Part shown: positions 16,546 through 26,024 of the stretch, one piece after another
Position numbering within the stretch: position 1 is the stretch's first letter
Layout: the number at the start of each line of letters is the position of its first letter
DNA from: Collinsella sp.
GTDB taxonomy: Bacteria > Actinomycetota > Coriobacteriia > Coriobacteriales > Coriobacteriaceae
Reading direction: 5' to 3'
NCBI GenBank assembly: GCA_018382295.1
Contig: JAGZQF010000001.1
Span: forward strand, 1 to 64,000
DNA length: 64,000 nucleotides
Notes under the pieces: model-generated
What the model saw: the letters and a program-made list of their open reading frames with translations, nothing else
Database searches by the model: none
Told to the model about the DNA's origin: nothing
Made by a program: the position numbers and the translations under genes

Positions 16546-18066
16546 GTGAGAGAGGAGAGCCCCCGAAGTGATATGAGGAGGCCCGACTCGGACCGTGCTT
16601 CCTCGCTGCGTAGCACGCCGCGTTCCGGACGCGGCGGGCAGACGTTCAGTGAGCGCTATATTGCCGGCGTCCCCGCCCGCATCATGCGCCCCCGTTTGAT
16701 ATTTATGGCTTGCCTGTTTAGCTTGGTTTGCTTTGGCTTGCTGATGGTGTACTCGGCGTCTTCGGTCGAGGCACTGCACGAGAATGGTACGGCGACGTTT
16801 TTCCTGTTTCGACAGGCCGCGTTTGCCGGAGTTGGCGTGCTGGCCATGGTTGCCATCGTGCGCATCTTGCCGGACAGTTGGTTTGGGGAAGACGTGCTCA
16901 GGATCTTCCTCATGGGCATGATAGGGCTACTGCTTCTGGTGTTCTTTATGGGTAGCGGCAGTCGTGGCGCCACGCGCTGGCTCAACATCGCCGGTATTCA
17001 GTTCCAGCCGTCTGAGTTTTTAAAGCCGTTCGCCATCGCCTATTCGGCCATCATGCTCGACCGCATCTTTTCGCCCGGCGGCAACATCAACGAGTTTCTT
17101 CGCAAGATGGGCGGCTGCCTGGGCATTTCGCTCTTTCTGATCTTTGTTCAGCCCGATTTTGGCACCGTTCTGATCATCTTGTTGACCCTCATGTGCATGG
17201 CGTTGTTTGCGGGATTGGACCCCAAATATATCGTTTGGACAGTCGTTGCCGGCTTCGCCGTCATTGCGATCGCCCTTATCGCCGAGCCGTATCGTATGAC
17301 GCGTGTCGAGGTTGCTTGGAATCCTTGGGCAGACGAATATGGCGACGGCTATCAGGCCACGCTTGCCATCATGGCGTTTGCCTCGGGCGGCCTGTTCGGT
17401 CGCGGTATCGGCAACTCCACCATGAAGTACTCGTATTTGCCCGAGGCGCATAACGACTACATCTTGGCTATTATCGGCGAGGAAGTTGGCTTTATCGGAA
17501 CCGTGCTGTTCTTCTTGGTGTTTGCGATGCTGATCTACTCGGCGTTTCGCATTGCCGAGCAGGCGACCGACCGTCGCGGAGCACTTATGGCATCGGGTTC
17601 CGCGGTCATCCTTGCGGTGCAGTTTTTGATCAACGCACTGGGCGTTCTCAATGTGTTTCCCATGACGGGCAAGCCGCTGCCGTTTATTAGCTATGGCGGC
17701 TCGTCGATTATCGTGTCGCTTATGCTCGCCGGTCTGATCCTGCGCGTTTCGTATGAGAGCGCCCGTCGCGATGAGTACGACCGTCGTCGCGAGAGCTTTG
17801 CCGTTATGGATGAGAGTACCGCCGGCGTGCCCCACGTGCGCGGTGAGAGATCTTCGCGTAACGGCTTTACCGTCCTGGATGGCTCTGCGACCGAGCCGGC
17901 AGCCCGTCCGCGTCAGCGAACGGCGCCGCAAGGTCGTCCGCAGCGCCCCACTCCCCGCAATGCGGGCGGCGGATATAATCGAATCGATTTGAATTCGGAC
18001 CCGTCGGCGCGCTTGCGCACCGATGACCAGGGGCCGCGTGTACGAAGGGATTACCATGACCGATAA
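16546..18066 (+). CDS. ftsW: Septal peptidoglycan glycosyltransferase FtsW
   Basis: About 506 residues of the SEDS family with ten membrane segments. It polymerises lipid II at the septum together with FtsI. Family motifs include the NPWADEYGDGYQ loop, GRGIGNSTMKYSYLPEAHNDYI and PLPFISYGGSSI. The GTG at 16546 is chosen because AGGGG ends 6 bases upstream; a TTG at 16540 would touch that site and an ATG at 16573 lacks one. A basic, disordered C-terminal tail of about 110 residues is long for the family. The end overlaps murG. Confidence 0.93.
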   Translation: MREESPRSDMRRPDSDRASSLRSTPRSGRGGQTFSERYIAGVPARIMRPRLIFMACLFSLVCFGLLMVYSASSVEALHENGTATFFLFRQAAFAGVGVLAMVAIVRILPDSWFGEDVLRIFLMGMIGLLLLVFFMGSGSRGATRWLNIAGIQFQPSEFLKPFAIAYSAIMLDRIFSPGGNINEFLRKMGGCLGISLFLIFVQPDFGTVLIILLTLMCMALFAGLDPKYIVWTVVAGFAVIAIALIAEPYRMTRVEVAWNPWADEYGDGYQATLAIMAFASGGLFGRGIGNSTMKYSYLPEAHNDYILAIIGEEVGFIGTVLFFLVFAMLIYSAFRIAEQATDRRGALMASGSAVILAVQFLINALGVLNVFPMTGKPLPFISYGGSSIIVSLMLAGLILRVSYESARRDEYDRRRESFAVMDESTAGVPHVRGERSSRNGFTVLDGSATEPAARPRQRTAPQGRPQRPTPRNAGGGYNRIDLNSDPSARLRTDDQGPRVRRDYHDR

Positions 18067-19171
18067 GATGACCGTTGCTATTGCAGCTGGCGGCACGGCA
18101 GGACATATCAACCCCGCGCTCGCCTTGGCCGAGGAGCTGCGTGACCGCGGTCATCACGTTGTGTTCGTGGGCCAGTCGCGCAAACTCGAGGGTCGTCTGG
18201 TTCCCGAGGCCGGATTCGATTTTGTGCCCATCACGGTCACGGGCTTCGATCGATCCCGTCCCTGGACGGCGCTGACCTCGCTGTGGCGCGTCAACAAGGC
18301 GAAGCGTGCGCTTGCCCGTCACTTCTCGAAGGTCGGTAAGCCCGATGCCGCTATCGGCTTTGGTGCTTACGTTGAGGTCCCACTGCTGGGTTGGTGCAAG
18401 GGCGCCGGCGTTCCGTATCTGCTGCACGAGCAGAACTCTGTTCCGGGTCTGGCCAACAAGATGATGAATTCACATGCCGCCCGCGTGTGCATTTCGGTAC
18501 CTGCGGCTCGCGCGGTCTTTGAGTGCGAGGGCGACCCCGACCATGTGCTCATGACGGGCAATCCCGTGCGTCGTTCGGTGATCGAGGGCGATCGCGCCCG
18601 CGGTCGTAAGACGCTCGGTGTGCCCGAGGACGCGACGCTTCTGCTCGTCTTTGGTGGTTCGCTCGGTGCTCAGCATCTCAACGAGCGCGTTGCCTCGCTC
18701 AAGAGTGAGCTGCTGACCCGCGAGAATCTCTACATTTTGCATTCGACGGGTGCCGACGGGTTTGAGGAGACCGAGCGCGCTTTGGCGCTGACGCCCGAGG
18801 AGGCGAAGCGCTATCGTGTCCAGCCCTACATCGACAACATGGGCGATATGCTGGCTGCGGCCGATCTGGTGCTCTCGCGTTCCGGTGCCTCGAGCGTGGC
18901 CGAGATCGCCGCGCTTGCCGTGCCCTCGGTACTCGTGCCGTATCCGCACGCCACGGCCGACCACCAGACCACGAATGCGCGCTACCTGGTCGATGCCGGT
19001 GCCGGCGTGCTTTGCGCCGATGCCGATATCGATGCCCCTGCCTTTGCCGACGAGCTTCTGCACCTGATCGATGACGCTGCGGCGCGTGATGCCATGCGTC
19101 AGGCGGCGCGTGGCTTGGCCCAGGACCGTGCCGCCGCGCTTTTGGCCGACGCGGTAGAGGGATTGCGTTAG
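18056..19171 (+). CDS. murG: UDP-GlcNAc:lipid I GlcNAc transferase
   Basis: 371 residues with two Rossmann domains. It converts lipid I to lipid II on the inner membrane face. Signatures are AAGGTAGHINPALALA near residue 10, LHEQNSVPGLANK, GGSLGAQHLN and the donor-binding RSGASSVAEIAALAVPSVLVPYP. The ATG at 18056 has GAAGGGA upstream; an in-frame ATG at 18023 lies before that site. It overlaps the end of ftsW by 11 bases, implying translational coupling. Confidence 0.96.
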   Translation: MTDKMTVAIAAGGTAGHINPALALAEELRDRGHHVVFVGQSRKLEGRLVPEAGFDFVPITVTGFDRSRPWTALTSLWRVNKAKRALARHFSKVGKPDAAIGFGAYVEVPLLGWCKGAGVPYLLHEQNSVPGLANKMMNSHAARVCISVPAARAVFECEGDPDHVLMTGNPVRRSVIEGDRARGRKTLGVPEDATLLLVFGGSLGAQHLNERVASLKSELLTRENLYILHSTGADGFEETERALALTPEEAKRYRVQPYIDNMGDMLAAADLVLSRSGASSVAEIAALAVPSVLVPYPHATADHQTTNARYLVDAGAGVLCADADIDAPAFADELLHLIDDAAARDAMRQAARGLAQDRAAALLADAVEGLR

Positions 19172-19268
19172 TTAGACGGGATATCGCCGGTCGCCCTCGC
19201 GCGGATGCGGTAGGTGCGGTACAGTTAACGGGTTACAGGCAGTGTTTACGCAAGGAGTACACGAGCAC

Positions 19269-20687
19269 ATGGCTGATTCCCAGACTGCAACCTCCGCGCC
19301 CGAGTTCAAGAGCGCCCACTTTATCGGTATCGGCGGCGCCGGCATGAGCGGCATCGCCCTCGTCCTGCACGAGCGCGGTTATACCGTTACCGGTTCCGAC
19401 CTTAAGACGTCGCGCTATATTCGCCAGCTTACCCGCGCCGGCGTGAAGGTCCACGTGGGCCACGAGGCTGCGACGATCGACGAGGTCAAGCCCGACGTGG
19501 TTGTGGTCTCCACCGCTATTCCCGAGTCCAACCCCGAGCTCGTGCGTGCCCGCGAGCTCGGTATTCCCGTGTGGCCTCGCGCCAAGATGCTCTCGGCCCT
19601 GGGTCACGGCTACACCACCGTCGCCGTTGCCGGCACGCACGGCAAGACCACGACGTCTTCGATGTGCGCCACGATGCTCGATCGCATGGGTCTGGACCCC
19701 AGCTTTTTGATCGGCGGCATCGTCGAGGGCTATGACACCAACGGCAAGAACGGCTCGGGTGACTACTTTGTCGCCGAGGCCGATGAGTCCGACAGCTCGT
19801 TCCTGTTCCTGAACCCCAACGTGGTCATCGTGACCAACGTCGAGGCCGACCATCTCGATCACTACTCGGGCATCGAGGAGATCGAGGCCACCTTTGCCAA
19901 GTTTATGGGGCTGGTGGGCGAGGGCGGCACCGTCATCGTTTGTGGCGAGGACCCGCATCTGGTCGAGCTTGCCAAGTCGACGGGCCGTCATGTGCTTTCC
20001 TATGGCTTTGCCGAGAACAACGACATCGTCTGCGTGCATCCGGATGTCAAGGGCATCCAGAGCGACTTTATCGTTCGCTTTGAGGACGGCACCGAGCACG
20101 CTGTCGAGATTAAGAGCAACCCCGGTCGTCACAACATGCTCAACGCCACGGCCGTCTTGACCGTCGCCCATGTCCTGGGTCTCGATATCGACGCCGCCGC
20201 TAAGGCACTTTCGAGTTTTGAGGGTGTCCGCCGTCGCTTTACCCACGTGGGCGATATCGACGGCATCACGGTGGTTGACGATTACGGCCATCATCCCACC
20301 GAGATCAAGGCGACGCTCGCTGCTGCCTCTTCGCTGGGCTACAAGCATGTCGACGTCGTGTTCCAGCCGCACCGCTATTCGCGCCTGCAGGCTCTGTGCG
20401 ATGACTTTGCCGATGCCTTTGCCAACGCCGATAAGCTGCTGCTGATCGATGTGTTCTCCGCCGGCGAGATGCCGATTCCGGGCGTTACCTCCAAGATGCT
20501 CGCAGATACCGTTCGCGCCAAGCACCCCGGCAAGGAGGTCGTGTACTGCTCCAGCCGTCTTGAGCTCAACCAGGAGCTTGAGAAGCTCGTGGGCGAGGGC
20601 GACCTGCTGCTCACCATGGGTGCCGGCGACGTTACGACCGTCGGCCCCGAGTTCATCGAGTATCTGACTGCCAAGAAAGACGCTTAA
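19269..20687 (+). CDS. murC: UDP-N-acetylmuramate--L-alanine ligase
   Basis: About 472 residues. It adds L-alanine to UDP-MurNAc. HFIGIGGAGMSG opens the N domain near residue 18, the ATP loop GTHGKTTTSS has Lys126, and VRRRFTHVGDIDGITVVDDYGHHPTEI is the MurC-specific C-domain signature. The ATG at 19269 lies after AAGGAG (19252-19257); the GTG at 19242 lies before it. A 97-base gap after murG is the largest in this part of the cluster, but no clear promoter was found. Confidence 0.95.
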   Translation: MADSQTATSAPEFKSAHFIGIGGAGMSGIALVLHERGYTVTGSDLKTSRYIRQLTRAGVKVHVGHEAATIDEVKPDVVVVSTAIPESNPELVRARELGIPVWPRAKMLSALGHGYTTVAVAGTHGKTTTSSMCATMLDRMGLDPSFLIGGIVEGYDTNGKNGSGDYFVAEADESDSSFLFLNPNVVIVTNVEADHLDHYSGIEEIEATFAKFMGLVGEGGTVIVCGEDPHLVELAKSTGRHVLSYGFAENNDIVCVHPDVKGIQSDFIVRFEDGTEHAVEIKSNPGRHNMLNATAVLTVAHVLGLDIDAAAKALSSFEGVRRRFTHVGDIDGITVVDDYGHHPTEIKATLAAASSLGYKHVDVVFQPHRYSRLQALCDDFADAFANADKLLLIDVFSAGEMPIPGVTSKMLADTVRAKHPGKEVVYCSSRLELNQELEKLVGEGDLLLTMGAGDVTTVGPEFIEYLTAKKDA

Positions 20688-20692
20688 CCCCT

Positions 20693-21604
20693 ATGGGTCT
20701 GTTTAACGCCGTCATGGCGCTTTCGGGCATGATCGACACGGACGTGGTCGAGGACGAACGTCTTGCACGCCATACAAGCTATCGTATCGGCGGCAAGGCC
20801 GACCTCTTTGTGACGTGCCATAGCTACCATGCCCTGCGTCGCGCCGTGGCGGTGCTTGACCGCGAGCAGGTGCCGTGGGTGATTATCGGCAAGGGGTCCA
20901 ACCTGTTGGTTGCCGATGCCGGTTATCGCGGCGCCGTTATTTCGCTGGGACGTGAGTTTCAGCGCACGGTTGTTGCCGAGGACGGCTGCACACTGACCGT
21001 TGGTGCGGGCGTGATGTTCGCGCGTTTGGTCAACGATGCCTTGTCGCGCGGACTTTCGGGCCTTGAGTTCGCTGTCGGCATTCCCGGTTCGGTCGGCGGC
21101 GCCGTGTCCATGAACGCAGGTACGCGGACCGAGTGGATCGGTTCCCTTATCGAGGACGTGGTCACGTTTGATCCGGCGTCCGGTATTAAGCACTATGCGG
21201 GGTCCGAGATCGCTTGGGGGTATCGCGAGTGCAGCTTGCCGCGTAACGAGATCATTCTCGAGTGCGTGCTCAAGCTCAAACCCGCGCCCAAGGCCGACAT
21301 TCGCGAGCGCATGGAACGGTACCTGACGCGCCGCAAGCGCACGCAGCCCATGGGCCGTGCATCCTGCGGATCGGTCTTTCGCAACCCGCCCGATGCAAGC
21401 GTGGGCAAGTTGATTGAGGATTGTGGATTAAAGGGTTTTTCGGTTGGCGGTGCGGAGGTTTCGCCCGTACACGCTAATTTTATCGTTAATAACGGAACCG
21501 CCTCGGCCGATGACGTGGCCGCGGTTATCAGGCATGTGCACGGAAAGGTGAGGGAGGCGTATGGCATCGAGCTCAGACCGGAAGTTAAATTCCTCGGCTT
21601 CTAG
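20693..21604 (+). CDS. murB: UDP-N-acetylenolpyruvoylglucosamine reductase
   Basis: 303 residues, the short type II MurB. It reduces UDP-GlcNAc-enolpyruvate to UDP-MurNAc using FAD and NADPH. Motifs are TSYRIGGKADLF, IIGKGSNLLVADAGYRG, GLEFAVGIPGSVGGAVSMNAG and the catalytic serine in ASCGSVFRNPP. It starts 5 bases after murC without a clear ribosome site. ftsQ begins 44 bases before its stop. Confidence 0.95.
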   Translation: MGLFNAVMALSGMIDTDVVEDERLARHTSYRIGGKADLFVTCHSYHALRRAVAVLDREQVPWVIIGKGSNLLVADAGYRGAVISLGREFQRTVVAEDGCTLTVGAGVMFARLVNDALSRGLSGLEFAVGIPGSVGGAVSMNAGTRTEWIGSLIEDVVTFDPASGIKHYAGSEIAWGYRECSLPRNEIILECVLKLKPAPKADIRERMERYLTRRKRTQPMGRASCGSVFRNPPDASVGKLIEDCGLKGFSVGGAEVSPVHANFIVNNGTASADDVAAVIRHVHGKVREAYGIELRPEVKFLGF

Positions 21605-22826
21605 AGCATCGAAACCAACCTTCCGCCGCGCCGGAGGGCGTTCCGGCGCACCTGCCCAGCCTCAACATAAGCCCGCCATGCCCTCCAAGTCTGTTGGGCC
21701 CGTTCGTCCTGCCAAGCGCCCGGTCGTCGGCTCGCAGCTGGGGGGACGCCCCGCTTCTAAAAAGACGAGTCGTCCGGCTCCGCGTCCTTCGGTGACGCCC
21801 AAGCCGGCGATGGGCACCAAGACCTCCCGACCCATGGCGACGCCCAAGCCTTCGCTGGGAGCTCGTGCGCCGCATGCCGGCCGTACGTTGGCTGGCGCTA
21901 AGCCGCGTTCACTGACATCGGTACCCGCCGCCAAGGCGTCTTCGGCAAAAAAGGGCATCAATCCTCTGTCATCGCTCGGTGCCATGGCAGGTAAGGCGAC
22001 CGACGCTGCTTCCGCCATGAAGGGTAAGGGCAAGATCGCGGGCGGCATCCTGGCAGCCGTGGCCGTACTTGCCATTGTTGCCATCGTCGTCATCAACTCC
22101 GGCCTGTTCGCCGCCACCGATATTCAGATTCATGGCAGCGAGCATGTGACCAAGCATGACGCCATGCAGCTCATCAGTCTTCCCGAGAACACGTCGCTCT
22201 TTAACGTGGATCCCGATCAGATTACCGAGGGCCTCAAGCAAAACCCGTGGGTCTCGGGCGTGGACGTTCAACGGCAGTTTCCCCACACGCTCGTCATTAC
22301 GCCGACGGAGCGCAAGGTTACCGCGATCGCTTATATAAGTTCCGACGATCTTGCCTGGGCCATCGGCGACGATGACACCTGGATCGCACCGCTTTCGACC
22401 TCTGTGGAGGTGGACGACCAGGGAAATGTCGTCACTTCGGGGGAGGGCGCCAACACATTGAGCGGTATCGATGCTGCGTTGGCGCTGGCCAAGCATTACG
22501 GAGCCGTGCTGCTCACCGATGTCTCGGCTGATGTCGAGCCGGTCTCGGGGCAGGCTGTTTCTTCCAAGGCCGTTAAAGCGGGCCTGGATTACGTGCGTGG
22601 TTTTTCCGACGAATTCTTGGCGCAGATCAAGGATATTTCCATACCTTCGGTCGAGGCTATCTCTGCGAATCTTGATAATGGCGTTGAGGTCTCGCTGGGC
22701 GATTCTGATGATATCGCCAAGAAAGAACGCATCGTGACCAAGCTGCTTTCGCAGGTAGAGGGCGTAACCTATATCAATGTGCGCTCTCCAGGCAACTACA
22801 CGTTTAGGAACGCACCGACCGCCTAG
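21561..22826 (+). CDS. ftsQ: FtsQ/DivIB-type division protein
   Basis: 421 residues. A long, basic, Pro/Ala/Lys-rich cytoplasmic tail of about 155 residues leads to one membrane segment (ILAAVAVLAIVAIVVINSG, about 161-179) and a POTRA domain starting FAATDIQIHGSEHVTKHDAM, then the FtsQ beta domain with NPWVSGVDVQRQFPHTLVI. It nucleates FtsL and DivIC in the divisome. The tail is far longer than in E. coli FtsQ, a common actinobacterial feature. It overlaps murB by 44 bases. No ftsA follows. Confidence 0.9.
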   Translation: MASSSDRKLNSSASRASKPTFRRAGGRSGAPAQPQHKPAMPSKSVGPVRPAKRPVVGSQLGGRPASKKTSRPAPRPSVTPKPAMGTKTSRPMATPKPSLGARAPHAGRTLAGAKPRSLTSVPAAKASSAKKGINPLSSLGAMAGKATDAASAMKGKGKIAGGILAAVAVLAIVAIVVINSGLFAATDIQIHGSEHVTKHDAMQLISLPENTSLFNVDPDQITEGLKQNPWVSGVDVQRQFPHTLVITPTERKVTAIAYISSDDLAWAIGDDDTWIAPLSTSVEVDDQGNVVTSGEGANTLSGIDAALALAKHYGAVLLTDVSADVEPVSGQAVSSKAVKAGLDYVRGFSDEFLAQIKDISIPSVEAISANLDNGVEVSLGDSDDIAKKERIVTKLLSQVEGVTYINVRSPGNYTFRNAPTA

Positions 22827-23025
22827 CATCCTAAACGGCTTTGTTGAGGGGCCATACCACGCCGTTTATCTGGTTTGTTTGGTTTTCACGGTCAATTATT
22901 TGACTGCAACGTTCATAATGTGCAAACATAATACGGTTTACCTTTGCATTTACTTTCAACCTGAAGGTTAATGTGCGCAGGGGTCAACCCATGCTATGGC
23001 TATAACCTTTGTTCGGAGGACCGAC

Positions 23026-24180
23026 ATGCACGAGACAGAGATCAACAACTACCTTGCCGTCATTAAGGTGGTCGGCGTCGGCGGCGGCGGTACCAACGCG
23101 GTCAATCGAATGATCGAAGAGGGCATCCGCGGCGTCGAGTTTGTTGCCATCAACACCGATGCTCAGGCGCTCGCGATCTCTGATGCCGATATCAAGGTGC
23201 ACATCGGCACCGACCTTACCCGCGGCCTGGGCGCCGGCGCCAACCCCGAGGTTGGCCGCAAGGCTGCCGATGAGTCCCGCGACGATATCGCCGAGGCGCT
23301 CGCTGGCGCCGATATGGTGTTCATCACCTGCGGTGAGGGCGGTGGCACCGGTACCGGCGCTGCTCCCATCGTTGCCGATATCGCGATGAACGAGGTCGGT
23401 GCGCTGACCGTCGCCGTCGTGACCAAGCCCTTCACCTTCGAGGGCCGCAAGCGCAAGAAGAGCGCCGAAGAGGGCATTAAGACCCTTTCCGATTGCGTCG
23501 ACACCATGATCGTTATCCCTAACGATAAGCTGCTCGACATCGCCGAGAAGAAGACCACCATGCTCGAGGCCTTCGCTATTGCCGATGGCGTCCTTTCCCA
23601 GGGTACCCAGGGCATCACCGACCTCATCACCGTCCCGGGCATCATCAACCTGGACTTCGCCGATGTTAAGACCATCATGAAGCAGGCCGGCACCGCCATG
23701 ATGGGTATCGGTACGGCTTCTGGGGACACTCGTGCCGTCGACGCCGCCCAGCAGGCTATTTCCAGCCCGCTGCTCGAGAGTTCTATCGATGGAGCTACGC
23801 GCGTCCTGCTCTCCATCGCCGGCTCCAAGGATCTGGGCATCCAAGAAATCAGCGACGCTGCCGACGTTGTCGCCAACGCCGTCGATCCCGAGGCCAACAT
23901 CATCTTTGGTACCGTTGTCGACGAGTCCCTGGGCGACCAGGTGCGCATCACCGTTATCGCCACGGGCTTCTCCGACTCTAACGTCAACCGTCAGGACGAG
24001 CTCTTCGCTGCTCAGCAGCCCCAGAGCAAGGCTGCTGCTTTTGCCGAGCCGCAGCGCACCGCTCCGGCTGCCAGCCCCGCTCAGGCTGCCCCGACTCGCA
24101 ATGTCGGCGGTACCGAGCTCCCCAACTTTGGTAACGACCAGTTCGAGCTCCCCGATTTCCTTAAGCGCGGTAGCTTCTAA
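23026..24180 (+). CDS. ftsZ: Cell division GTPase FtsZ
   Basis: 384 residues. It forms the Z ring. VVGVGGGGTNAVNRM is near residue 13, the tubulin signature GGGTGTGA is at residues 105-112, NxDxADV is near residue 209, and the C-terminal tail ends FELPDFLKRGSF, the peptide that binds SepF or FtsA. The ATG at 23026 has GGAGG 6 bases upstream; an ATG ten codons earlier has none. The 200-base spacer after ftsQ contains TTGACT at 22900-22905 and CATAAT at 22927-22932, a poorly spaced (21 base) promoter candidate. Confidence 0.97.
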   Translation: MHETEINNYLAVIKVVGVGGGGTNAVNRMIEEGIRGVEFVAINTDAQALAISDADIKVHIGTDLTRGLGAGANPEVGRKAADESRDDIAEALAGADMVFITCGEGGGTGTGAAPIVADIAMNEVGALTVAVVTKPFTFEGRKRKKSAEEGIKTLSDCVDTMIVIPNDKLLDIAEKKTTMLEAFAIADGVLSQGTQGITDLITVPGIINLDFADVKTIMKQAGTAMMGIGTASGDTRAVDAAQQAISSPLLESSIDGATRVLLSIAGSKDLGIQEISDAADVVANAVDPEANIIFGTVVDESLGDQVRITVIATGFSDSNVNRQDELFAAQQPQSKAAAFAEPQRTAPAASPAQAAPTRNVGGTELPNFGNDQFELPDFLKRGSF

Positions 24181-24206
24181 GCCGTTCTCTGCATTGTGTT
24201 GCACAG

Positions 24207-24235
24207 GGGCGTGTCCGTATGGATGCGCCCTTTTT
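24207..24235 (+). terminator. Terminator after ftsZ
   Basis: GGGCGTGTCC pairs with GGATGCGCCC (two wobbles), loop GTAT, followed by TTTTT. Confidence 0.85.
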
Positions 24236-24389
24236 GTATCAACTTTGTAAACTAGAGCATCCAATCTCCTTACGTTCCCTTTACGATTGCCTCCAATACA
24301 GCGGGTATCCTTTTATGGAAGTATGACAGCCGTATAAATGCAGGCTGCGCGGCGACGCCGCGGTACTTGTTGTATTAGGAGGCTTTAGT

Positions 24390-25190
24390 ATGGCAGCACG
24401 TGCGGACAACGTTTCGCGTGTCGACCATGATGGAGTTACGTTGGTGGAGGGTGCGACGATCGATGTTCGTTTTGCCTTTACCGAACGCACCGGTGGCGTT
24501 TCCGAAGATGCGTACTCCTCGCTCAACCTGGGCTCGCATGTAGGCGATGACCCCTTTGCTGTTCAAGAAAATCGTCGTCGCGTGCTCGAGGCCATGGGTG
24601 CCTCCGAGTGCGAGCACAACCTGCTCGTTCCCAATCAGGTGCACGGCGATCATATCGTTACGGTGACCTCGAGCGGCGCCGACGATCTAGAGGATATTCG
24701 CGAACAGATCGCCGAGGGCTGCGATGCCATCATCTGCACGGCCCATGGGGTGCCCGTGCTGCTCTGTTTTGCCGACTGCGTTCCCGTGGTACTGGTGGCT
24801 CCCGGCGGCTTTGCTGTGGTGCATTCTGGCTGGAAGGGCACGATTGCGCGCATTTCCGCCAAGGCGTGCCAGGCGCTTTGCGATGCCGCTGGCTGCGACG
24901 TGAGCGACGTCTGCGCCTATATTGGTCCCCATATCTTGGGTGACGAATACGAGGTATCCCAGGAGCTCATGGATCGCTTTGCCGCCGAGTTTTCCTGCAT
25001 CGATGCGAGCGCCTCTCGCATGCTCGACCTTTCTGCCGCAATTCGCGAGGCGCTGCTGGACGCCGGCGTCGATTCGGACAATATCGTAGACACGCAGCTC
25101 TCCACCGTTCGTCAGAACGACCGCTTTTACTCCTACCGCAACGAGGGCGGCACCTGCGGGCGCCATGCCGCGATCGGCGTGATGCTATGA
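24390..25190 (+). CDS. pgeF: Peptidoglycan editing factor family protein (YfiH, laccase domain)
   Basis: 266 residues of the Cu-oxidase_4 (multi-copper polyphenol oxidase-like) family. Metal-ligand motifs are visible in VPNQVHGDHI, CFADCVPV and VVHSGWKG, with RNEGGTCGRHAA at the end. In E. coli PgeF removes wrongly inserted serine-containing precursors from peptidoglycan; other members act on purine nucleosides. Position after ftsZ is standard in Actinobacteria and Firmicutes. AGGAGG precedes the ATG. Its stop overlaps the start of pstS by ATGA. Confidence 0.88.
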   Translation: MAARADNVSRVDHDGVTLVEGATIDVRFAFTERTGGVSEDAYSSLNLGSHVGDDPFAVQENRRRVLEAMGASECEHNLLVPNQVHGDHIVTVTSSGADDLEDIREQIAEGCDAIICTAHGVPVLLCFADCVPVVLVAPGGFAVVHSGWKGTIARISAKACQALCDAAGCDVSDVCAYIGPHILGDEYEVSQELMDRFAAEFSCIDASASRMLDLSAAIREALLDAGVDSDNIVDTQLSTVRQNDRFYSYRNEGGTCGRHAAIGVML

Positions 25191-26023
25191 GAAAGATCAT
25201 ATCGGTCCTGAGTGCAGCGGTACTCACGCTCACACTGTGTGCCTGCTCCTCGGGATCTTCCTCTTCTTCCATTACCGTGGCGGGTTCCACGACCTGCCTT
25301 CCCATCGCCGAGATCGCGGCCGAGGGTTTTAAGGAAGAGACCGGCACCGACGTGCTCGTGTCTGGCTTGGGCTCCTCTGCCGGCATCGAGGCTGTCAGCG
25401 CCGGCACCGCTGATATCGCCAGCTCCTCCCGTAGCCTCAATGCCGACGAACAAGACCTGGGCCTGACTCCCATCGTTATCGCCCACGACGGCATTGCGGT
25501 CATCGTGAACGACGACAACCCGGTCGACAACCTCTCGACCGAGCAGCTTCGCGACATATACGCCGGTAAGATCACCAACTGGAAAGAGGTTGGTGGCGAG
25601 GACCTGAAGATTCAGGTTATTAACCGCGACGAGGCTTCCGGTACGCGCGAGGCCTTCCGTACCATCGTGATGGATGGCACGCCGTTCGATCGCCGCTCGG
25701 CCGTTCTTTCGGGCACGGGCCAGGTTCGCGACGTCGTGTCTCGTTCGCGTGGGGCCATCGGCTACATTTCACTGGGCTTTGTCGATAGTCTCAATGCCAA
25801 GACCACGGTTAGGGCTGTCTCTGTCAATCACGTCGAGGCGTCCGAGAAAACGGTCGCAAGCGGCGGGTATCCCATCTCGCGTGACCTTTATTTCTTTGTG
25901 AAGGGTATACCCTCCAAGCAGGCACAGGCCTACATCGACTACGTGACGTCTGAAAAGATGGACAAGCAGATTCGCGAGGCGGGCTTTATCCCCGTCACCA
26001 ACGACGGGAAGGGGAGTGAGTAG
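25187..26023 (+). CDS. pstS: Phosphate ABC transporter substrate-binding lipoprotein
   Basis: 278 residues. The signal peptide ends in a lipobox (LCAC, Cys20), so the mature protein is lipid-anchored outside the membrane. GSTTCLPIAE near residue 34, SSAGIEAVSAGTADIA and the DEASGTREAF loop form the phosphate-binding cleft. It delivers phosphate to PstCA. Its ATG overlaps the pgeF stop, so translation is coupled to pgeF. I saw no separate promoter or PHO box directly in front of it. Confidence 0.93.
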   Translation: MRKIISVLSAAVLTLTLCACSSGSSSSSITVAGSTTCLPIAEIAAEGFKEETGTDVLVSGLGSSAGIEAVSAGTADIASSSRSLNADEQDLGLTPIVIAHDGIAVIVNDDNPVDNLSTEQLRDIYAGKITNWKEVGGEDLKIQVINRDEASGTREAFRTIVMDGTPFDRRSAVLSGTGQVRDVVSRSRGAIGYISLGFVDSLNAKTTVRAVSVNHVEASEKTVASGGYPISRDLYFFVKGIPSKQAQAYIDYVTSEKMDKQIREAGFIPVTNDGKGSE

Positions 26024-26024
26024 C